From NCBI GenBank assembly GCA_004554075.1, contig SFOB01000088.1, positions 1 through 10,159 of the forward strand: a stretch of 10,159 bases of DNA, written 5' to 3'. The notes beneath the pieces were generated by a model, which was not told the DNA's origin, made no database searches, and was given only the letters and a program-made list of their open reading frames with translations. Position numbers and translations under genes: made by a program. Source of the stretch: Treponema sp. (GTDB taxonomy: Bacteria; Spirochaetota; Spirochaetia; Treponematales; Treponemataceae). Within the stretch, counting starts at the first letter, position 1, and every line of letters begins with the position of its first letter. Positions 5,484-10,159 of the stretch are shown one piece after another.

Positions 5484-6587
5484 ATGTTCTTTTTGTTAGG
5501 TTCAGGAAGCGGATCCCCAATTGAAGCGCGAGTTGCACATCGTGGAGACATGGCAATAATAATTATTATTCTCGTTGTTATAGCTGCAATTCTTGGAATT
5601 ACTGCTATTGTACTTCTTAAAATCAAAAACTATTACAAATCTGAAGCATATATCGAAAAGGAACGCAGCCGTAAAACAAAACTCAAGGATGTCCAGAAAC
5701 TGGCAAAAGAAAATAACCTCTCTTCAACTGAAAGTGATATGCTTTGGGAAGTCTGCCGTATTACAGATACAAACAACATCCTTTACTCAATAAAAAGTAA
5801 CAATGAAGTTAATGAACTCTTCCATACAGCATACGATATTATCAAGCAGCAAAATCTCTTTACCGAAGAGAAAATGAATAACTTCTTTACAACCCTTTTC
5901 AAGCTCGAGATGATTGTTGCACAGTACAAGAAGGTTCTTTCCACAAGACAGATTTCTCAGGGCTGTGTTGTATTTTATATTTCAAACGAAGGCGAACAGT
6001 ATCCTTTTACTGTTACACAAAATCAGAAAGATTTCTTTACTGCAGAAATCCCGGAATTTATCTATAAATCACCAAGACGACCGGCCCTTCTTACAAGAAG
6101 CCGCTTTACCTTCCGCACTTCAGACGGACTTTCTTATAACCTTATTACCAGAATTATCCGCTACAATGAAGGAAATGACGGTAAATTCTATATGGTACTT
6201 TCCCACTCCGAGCAGCTGGAATGTCAGGCTCAGCGACACTTTAAACGTGACTTCTTTGAAAAAGAATGTCAGTTTAAGGCAGTAAAATACAATGCAAAAG
6301 CCAAAAAGAACGAAGAAGTTTATACTTTTTCTGAAAAAGAATATGCTGGAAAAATCACCAACATTTCTGCGGGTGGATGCTGTATTCAGACAACGCTTCC
6401 TATTAAAGAGCAGCAGTATATCGGAATAAATCTTCCTGATATGGGAATTCCAGAAACCATTGTTGGAATTATCCGAAGAACAAGACGCCTTCCTACAGGA
6501 AAATTAGCATTACACATCCAGTTTATGCAGATTTCTCTTGCAACTAAAAATAGAATCCATACTCTTGTTTATAAGTATGAACTTTAA
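5484..6587 (+). CDS. Membrane-anchored PilZ-domain protein, candidate c-di-GMP receptor
   Basis: With the ATG start it has 367 residues: a short N-terminus, one transmembrane helix (about 24-46, a run of Ile, Val, Ala and Leu ending LLKIKNYY), a cytoplasmic helical region (about 60-155), a beta-rich region (about 160-245, perhaps YcgR-N-like), and a PilZ domain (about 250-350). The PilZ domain has both c-di-GMP binding motifs: RxxxR (RHFKR, 251-255) and NxSxxG (NISAGG, 293-298). PilZ proteins of the YcgR type adjust motility. A membrane anchor next to fliD suggests action at the flagellar base or export gate; this is inferred. GTG at 5478 is possible, but GAGG (5475-5478) fits ATG 5484 better. 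ATG 5550, just before the helix, is a third option. Confidence 0.85.
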   Translation: MFFLLGSGSGSPIEARVAHRGDMAIIIIILVVIAAILGITAIVLLKIKNYYKSEAYIEKERSRKTKLKDVQKLAKENNLSSTESDMLWEVCRITDTNNILYSIKSNNEVNELFHTAYDIIKQQNLFTEEKMNNFFTTLFKLEMIVAQYKKVLSTRQISQGCVVFYISNEGEQYPFTVTQNQKDFFTAEIPEFIYKSPRRPALLTRSRFTFRTSDGLSYNLITRIIRYNEGNDGKFYMVLSHSEQLECQAQRHFKRDFFEKECQFKAVKYNAKAKKNEEVYTFSEKEYAGKITNISAGGCCIQTTLPIKEQQYIGINLPDMGIPETIVGIIRRTRRLPTGKLALHIQFMQISLATKNRIHTLVYKYEL

Positions 6588-6605
6588 AAAATGTACTGAA
6601 AAAAC

Positions 6606-6634
6606 TTGATAACAAAGCATTTATGGAGTATTCT
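6606..6634 (+). promoter_or_regulatory. Possible sigma-70 promoter with near-leaderless start
   Basis: TTGATA (6606-6611), a 17-nt spacer and TATTCT (6629-6634) resemble a housekeeping promoter. It lies in the only sizeable gap (55 nt) between the PilZ gene and tsaB. Transcription would begin at about 6641, only a base or two before the ATG at 6643, which has no well-placed Shine-Dalgarno. It could separate tsaE-tsaB expression from the flagellar genes. The match is imperfect and the region AT-rich. Confidence 0.35.
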
Positions 6635-6642
6635 ATAAGAAT

Positions 6643-6906
6643 ATGAGAGTCATTGAGCTACAGAACATTCAGCGTGAAGAAGGTCAGATTTTTTATCTCA
6701 GAAAATATACCTGCGAAGCTGTTATGGAGTTCCCGACAAGCACAGATACAGTACAGATTTTCTTCAGCATTGAAACAAGCCCTATGGGAAAAAAGATTAT
6801 TGAGCTCTCATTCCCTCAGCCTGTTAATTACCCGCTTATTCCGGTAAAAAAGGCTCTGCTCGAATACATTTTTACAGAAGAGCTCGAAGGCAGACTACCT
6901 TGTTAA
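6643..6906 (+). CDS. Unrecognised 87-residue protein upstream of tsaE
   Basis: I do not recognise this small protein. It appears beta-rich (IFYLRKYTCEAVMEF, TVQIFFSIETSP, KIIELSFPQP) and ends with a short helix (IPVKKALLEYIFTEELEG), with no signal peptide or membrane segment, so it is probably cytoplasmic. GGAG at 6625-6628 is 14 nt from the ATG, too far to be a good ribosome site. It is supported as a real gene by its place in the same-strand string and by its stop codon overlapping the TTG start of tsaE by 7 nt, a sign of translational coupling. No function can be assigned. Confidence 0.7.
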   Translation: MRVIELQNIQREEGQIFYLRKYTCEAVMEFPTSTDTVQIFFSIETSPMGKKIIELSFPQPVNYPLIPVKKALLEYIFTEELEGRLPC

Positions 6907-7331
6907 CATTCACAACAAAATCTCCAGAAGAAACTATTGCCCTTGGAGTACGCATTGGCAATAAACTGAAAAAAGGCGATGTTATTGCTATGCAGGGAAC
7001 CCTTGCAGCCGGCAAAACTACAATCACAAAAGGAATTGCTCAGGCACTGGGAATTTCAGAAACAATCACAAGCCCTACTTTCTGTCTTATCAGTGAATAT
7101 TATGGTAAAATGCCTCTTTATCATATGGACGTTTACCGTCTTGAAGGCGGAGAAGATTTTGTAAATCTTGGTACTGATGATATGATTTACGGAGACGGAG
7201 TTTCAATTATTGAATGGAGCGAAAAGATTATGGAAGAGCTTCCTTCCCGTACAATCATTCTTCGTCTTACCCCGCAGGATGACGGCAGCCGCCTTATTGA
7301 AATTGAAAACTGGAAAAATGGAGAAATATAA
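6900..7331 (+). CDS. tsaE: tRNA t6A biosynthesis ATPase TsaE
   Basis: TsaE (YjeE family) is the ATPase that works with TsaB and TsaD to transfer threonylcarbamoyl to A37 of ANN-decoding tRNAs in the cytoplasm. The 143 residues are close to the usual 140-160. Visible motifs are the Walker A GTLAAGKT (33-40), SPTF (58-61), the H-x-D-x-Y-R-L block HMDVYRL (75-81), and IIEWSEKI (103-110), where the Glu-Trp pair is family-typical. The usual Walker A is GDLGAGKT; Ala replaces the inner Gly, which still fits GxxxxGKT. The start is TTG at 6900, placed by AAGG (6887-6890); the first in-frame ATG (codon 31) would remove the N-terminus and sit next to Walker A. It overlaps tsaB by one base (TAATG). Confidence 0.93.
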   Translation: MLTFTTKSPEETIALGVRIGNKLKKGDVIAMQGTLAAGKTTITKGIAQALGISETITSPTFCLISEYYGKMPLYHMDVYRLEGGEDFVNLGTDDMIYGDGVSIIEWSEKIMEELPSRTIILRLTPQDDGSRLIEIENWKNGEI

Positions 7332-8011
7332 TGAACATTTTAGCTTTAGACTGTGCCGTAACAAGAATATCCCTTGCAGTAAAAACTGAATCAAAATTTA
7401 TTTCTTCAACTTATGACATTGGAATGAGACAATCTGAAATTCTTGTTCCTTCAATTGATGAACTTTTAAAAAAGGCTGACCTTACTGCAGCAGATTTAAA
7501 TGCTACTACACTCACAATAGGTCCCGGAAGCTTTACCGGACTCCGCCTTGGCATTTCTGCCCTTAAAGCAATTGAACTTGCTTATGGAGTTCCTGTTTAT
7601 GGTATCTCTTCCCTTGAAGCCTATGCCTTCCCTTACCTGAACCTTGATTACCCTGTAATTTCTTGTATTGATGCAAATAAAGATAAGTTTTATTGCCGCA
7701 TTAATGATGGTGAAAAGATTCTTCTTGAAGATGGAGACTGGGAAGTAGAAAAGATTACAGAAGTTGCAAAAGGTCTTGATAAGGCTCTTGTCTGCGGACC
7801 TGATGCACAAAAGCTTGCAGAAAAACTTAAAACTGCCCTTCCAGAAAAAAAATATCTGCTGTCGGCAAGCCCTGCAATGACAGCAGAATCACTTATTACA
7901 ATTACAGAAGAGCTTATAAATAAAAAAACCGAACCGCTTAAGGATTTTGACGGTCCGGTTTATTTACGTGCCAGTGAAGCAGAATTAAAGCTCAACGCAA
8001 CTATTTCTTAA
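7331..8011 (+). CDS. tsaB: tRNA t6A biosynthesis protein TsaB
   Basis: TsaB (YeaZ) is an ASKHA-fold protein, catalytically inactive itself, that dimerises with TsaD and recruits TsaE for t6A formation. The family signature GPGSFTGLRLG is at 64-74, with the N-terminal strand NILALDCA (often LAIDTS) and the MRQSEILVPSIDELL helix (HSE is more common than QSE here). The C-terminal VYLRASEAE block is also typical. The 226 residues match the usual length. The ATG overlaps the tsaE stop in TAATG, so the two are coupled. Its last codons overlap convergent csrA by 11 bp, and I see no intrinsic terminator at the junction. Confidence 0.93.
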   Translation: MNILALDCAVTRISLAVKTESKFISSTYDIGMRQSEILVPSIDELLKKADLTAADLNATTLTIGPGSFTGLRLGISALKAIELAYGVPVYGISSLEAYAFPYLNLDYPVISCIDANKDKFYCRINDGEKILLEDGDWEVEKITEVAKGLDKALVCGPDAQKLAEKLKTALPEKKYLLSASPAMTAESLITITEELINKKTEPLKDFDGPVYLRASEAELKLNATIS

Positions 8012-8252
8012 GAAGCTTACTAAGAGCACTTACTGCGCTGATTGCCTTTTCATTTTCAGATTCCTGACTTGCAGCAACAGCAGCTTTATTTTCGTTCTGG
8101 ATAGCATCAAATACTTCCTGACGAAAAACCTTTACATCTTTAGGAGCTTCCACGCCAATTTTTACCTGATCTCCGTGAACATCAATCAGTGTAATAGTAA
8201 TATCGTTTCCGATTTTGATTTTTTCATCAATTTTTCGTGAAAGGATAAGCAT
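8001..8252 (-). CDS. csrA: Carbon storage regulator CsrA, RNA-binding translational regulator
   Basis: CsrA is a homodimeric RNA-binding protein that recognises GGA in hairpin loops or Shine-Dalgarno sites and, in organisms with FliW, represses flagellin translation. The core (1-50) is intact: LILSRK at 2-7 with Leu4 and Arg6, GDQVKIGVEAPKDVKV, and Arg44 in VFRQEVF, the residues that contact RNA. The 83 residues exceed the typical 60-75; the polar helical tail (about 52-83) is of the kind FliW uses to bind CsrA in FliW-bearing bacteria. The start overlaps the fliW stop (TAATG), and its AAAGGAGGG site lies inside the end of fliW, so the two are coupled. That site contains GGA and could allow self-regulation. 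Confidence 0.96.
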   Translation of the reverse strand: MLILSRKIDEKIKIGNDITITLIDVHGDQVKIGVEAPKDVKVFRQEVFDAIQNENKAAVAASQESENEKAISAVSALSKLLKK

Positions 8253-8695
8253 TATTGCCCTCCTTTCTTGTTCAGAGCCTGAACGATATCTACCTTTGTA
8301 GACCAGCGGTTATCACTCAAAATAGCCTGCATACACTGATGATTTTTTTTGTTGATTACAAGAGGTCCCTGGAAGTTTGCAGTAATAGTTGAACCGTCAT
8401 GTGGAACTGTAACAATTGTCATTATGATTATATCTTCTGGTTTTGTAATTCCAATCTTTTTAAGTGAAGAATCATCTATATCTGTTTCATATTCTGAACA
8501 GATTAAAAATGGATCTACAATTAAAAAGGCAAGATTGGGATCCTCGCAGGACTGAAGCCATAAAAATGGTTCATAGTCTGAATCTACCAGTGCATATTTA
8601 GTATACTGCTCAAAACCAAAAAGTCCTTCTGGAATAGTTATGAGTCTGTCTTCTGAAATGTCAATTTTTCCACGGGCTTTTGTTATAAGTTCCAT
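8252..8695 (-). CDS. fliW: Flagellar assembly factor FliW, CsrA antagonist
   Basis: FliW binds either flagellin or CsrA. When flagellin accumulates it holds FliW, freeing CsrA to block flagellin translation; when flagellin is exported, FliW returns to CsrA. The 147 residues match the usual length. Typical segments are RGKIDISEDRLITIPEGLFG (about 9-28) with the following FEQYTKYAL, PFLWLQSCEDPNLAFLIVDP, ITKPEDIIIMTIVTVP, and ITANFQGPLVINKKN near the C-terminus. The start is supported by GAGG (complement of 8703-8706), 7 nt before the ATG. It begins 12 nt after flgL and overlaps csrA by one base. Confidence 0.96.
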   Translation of the reverse strand: MELITKARGKIDISEDRLITIPEGLFGFEQYTKYALVDSDYEPFLWLQSCEDPNLAFLIVDPFLICSEYETDIDDSSLKKIGITKPEDIIIMTIVTVPHDGSTITANFQGPLVINKKNHQCMQAILSDNRWSTKVDIVQALNKKGGQ

Positions 8696-8707
8696 ATTAT
8701 TTCCTCA

Positions 8708-9952
8708 TTATCGCATGTAATTAAGTAATGTAGAAGAGTACATCTTACCGGCCTGGCTCAGTGTTGCCTGATTTGTATAATCCAGCATCTTAAGATCTGT
8801 AATTGCCTTTGTAAAATCAAGATCACCTTCGCGGCTAACCTGCTGTGTAACATCAAGAGCAAGCTTACTGCTTCTTGTTGCATTAAGCTGAGCGCGTTCG
8901 TATTCAGCGCCAGATTTTGCAATGCGTGTTACCAGACTGTCAATTCCCTTATCAAGAGCACCAAGAACACGGCCACCAATACTTTCCTGGTCTCCGGCAA
9001 GCAAAGCGTTACGGAAGGCAATTACTGTATCAAACATAGAGCCACCTGAAAGGCGTGTTCCATTTGCAAGATTATATGGTGGAAGTTGTGAAGAATCTTT
9101 AATAATTCCAAGTTCTTCAAGAGTAGAACCGCTCAAATCCTGAAGCCAGAGCTGGCGTGCATCTGTTGTTTCAAAGTTCAAAGCATTACGAACAGGATCA
9201 ATTGTAGCCTTTACAGCAGCACCAGAATTATTGATTTTTGCAGCTACTGCGTAAACATTATCTCCCTGTTTAATTTCAACCTTTACACCATCAACAGAAA
9301 TAACTGTATCGCTTGAAGCCTGCCACTGTGAAGCATCACGGGCACCAAAGACCTGCTGATTTTCAGCCCAGAAAGTTTTGATTCCGGCATTATCATTTAC
9401 AAGATATTTTCCTTCATCAACTTCTACACGGTTTACATCAATATTTCCGTTGTAGCGGACATTCTGAATAAGAGGAACTCCACTACCCTCAACATTTCCC
9501 ATTTCAACATCAAAAGCAGTTGCCTTTGTATTTGTTCCAGCGAAAATTGAGTTTCCATCTGCACTTACGGCATTAGCATTCTGAACAAGAGCTTTAAGAA
9601 GTTCATCAACTTCAGTAGCCATATTTTTCATATCTTCTGGTGTATAAATTCCGTTTGCACCAGTTACAGCAAGTTCACGAACTCTCTGCATGATATCAAG
9701 AGAGTCTGTCATATAGCCTTCGCGAACTGTAAACTGATCTGAAAGAGTAAGTGCGTTTTTCTCAAACTGATTTACGCGGCCAAGGTAAGACTGATAACGA
9801 ACAAGATGGCCTGCTGCAATAGGATCATCACGGAGCTGCTGGATTCTGTGCTGTGAACCAATCTGATTGTTGGCACGGTTCAGGCGGCTCTCCTGAAGGC
9901 GAAGAGCGCTTTGTGTATTGTTATTGTTCATCTGACTAGATATACGCTGCAT
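8708..9952 (-). CDS. flgL: Flagellar hook-filament junction protein FlgL (HAP3)
   Basis: FlgL is the second junction protein between hook and filament, exported by the flagellar type III system. The flagellin-like N-terminus (MQRISSQMNNNN, then helices through QLRDDPIAA and IMQRVRELAVTGANGIYT) and C-terminus (TDLKMLDYTNQATLSQAGKM, ending LLNYMR) bracket a variable middle domain (about 150-330). The ADGNSIFAGTNTKATAF stretch is the FlgL form of a conserved junction. The 414 residues are longer than the enteric protein (about 317) but reasonable for spirochaetes. There is no cysteine. AAGGAG (complement of 9961-9966) lies 8 nt before the ATG and touches the edge of the repeat at 9966-10105. fliW follows after 12 nt. 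Confidence 0.95.
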   Translation of the reverse strand: MQRISSQMNNNNTQSALRLQESRLNRANNQIGSQHRIQQLRDDPIAAGHLVRYQSYLGRVNQFEKNALTLSDQFTVREGYMTDSLDIMQRVRELAVTGANGIYTPEDMKNMATEVDELLKALVQNANAVSADGNSIFAGTNTKATAFDVEMGNVEGSGVPLIQNVRYNGNIDVNRVEVDEGKYLVNDNAGIKTFWAENQQVFGARDASQWQASSDTVISVDGVKVEIKQGDNVYAVAAKINNSGAAVKATIDPVRNALNFETTDARQLWLQDLSGSTLEELGIIKDSSQLPPYNLANGTRLSGGSMFDTVIAFRNALLAGDQESIGGRVLGALDKGIDSLVTRIAKSGAEYERAQLNATRSSKLALDVTQQVSREGDLDFTKAITDLKMLDYTNQATLSQAGKMYSSTLLNYMR

Positions 9953-9965
9953 TATTGTATCTCCT

Positions 9966-10105
9966 TGTCACCCTGAACTCGTTTCAGGGTCTCTATTTAT
10001 AGATGCTTACCCCTTCGCAGCATAGCTGCTCGGAGACTCGCTTAAAATGCTCCACTGGAGCATTTTATCGGCTTACAGCCGTCGCTCCCTAAGTTCAGCA
10101 TGACA
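9966..10105. repeat. 140-bp foldable repeat-like element with inverted ends, MITE-like
   Basis: The ends are inverted: TGTCACCCTGAACT (9966-9979) against AGTTCAGCATGACA (10092-10105), 12 of 14 matches. Inside are four hairpins: ACCCTGAA with TTCAGGGT (9970-9990, 8 bp); GCAGC with GCTGC (10017-10029, loop ATA); TAAAATGCTCC with GGAGCATTTTA (10043-10067, perfect 11 bp, loop ACT); and GGCT with AGCC (10070-10080, loop TAC). No reading frame fits. It fills 140 of the 160 bp between flgK and flgL. The TGTCAxxCTGAAC ends resemble hairpin repeats I recall from intergenic DNA of several bacteria. No clear target duplication is seen, and copy number cannot be judged from one window. Confidence 0.6.
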
Positions 10106-10112
10106 CTGATTT

Positions 10113-10159
10113 CTAAACTCCTAACCTGTTGATTACTGTATCAATCAGGCTGTCCCAAA
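10113..10159 (-). CDS. flgK: C-terminal end of FlgK (HAP1), cut by the window edge
   Basis: Reading leftwards from 10157 gives WDSLIDTVINRLGV and then a TAG stop (complement of 10113-10115). FlgK proteins end with the pattern (V/M)DxLIDTxINxxGV, and flgK directly precedes flgL in most flagellar operons, including, as I recall, that of T. pallidum. Only 14 codons are visible, so the call rests on this short match and on position. Confidence 0.75.
   Translation of the reverse strand, partial: WDSLIDTVINRLGV

Noticed and set aside
10043..10067. The 11-bp hairpin as a terminator between flgK and flgL
   Set aside because: No T-run follows it on either strand. It is better seen as an arm of the foldable repeat.

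Overview
The window looks like a flagellar locus of a Treponema-type spirochaete. The evidence is two tandem FlaB-type core flagellins of 286 and 281 residues with no D2/D3 domain, the first carrying the peptide VTASMWFHIGANMDQR that I recall from treponemal FlaB proteins. The blocks flaB-flaB-flaG-fliD and flgK-flgL-fliW-csrA also match, as I recall, two separate loci in T. pallidum. Here they lie tail to tail. Species cannot be assigned from sequence alone.

Plus strand, 1-8011. A sigma-28 promoter (14-41) precedes a long structured leader and flaB copy 1 (202-1062). A strong stem-loop and a second structured leader lead to flaB copy 2 (1423-2268). A terminator-like hairpin then abuts the flaG ribosome binding site. 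Next come flaG, fliD, an unrecognised acidic 197-residue protein, a membrane-anchored PilZ protein (candidate c-di-GMP receptor), an unrecognised 87-residue protein, tsaE and tsaB. The last two serve tRNA t6A modification and appear to be carried on the end of the flagellar gene string.

Minus strand, 10159-8001. The last 14 codons of flgK are followed by a 140-bp foldable repeat with inverted ends, which fills nearly all of the flgK-flgL gap. Then come flgL, fliW and csrA. The last codons of csrA overlap those of convergent tsaB by 11 bp.

How it fits together. FlaB copies build the periplasmic filament core, FlgK and FlgL join hook to filament, FliD caps it and FlaG is an accessory protein. 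FliW and CsrA form the partner-switch known from Bacillus subtilis, in which flagellin sequesters FliW, FliW antagonises CsrA, and free CsrA blocks flagellin mRNA. The first flaB leader has the target this circuit predicts: an 8-bp hairpin with an AGGA loop (159-178), about 20 nt upstream of a GGAGGA ribosome binding site. Target, repressor and antagonist therefore lie in one 10-kb segment. The most notable unexplained items are the 18-bp stem-loop in that leader, the three-hairpin leader of the second flaB, the foldable repeat between flgK and flgL, and the two unrecognised small genes. I saw no rRNA, tRNA, CRISPR array, transposase gene or replication origin.
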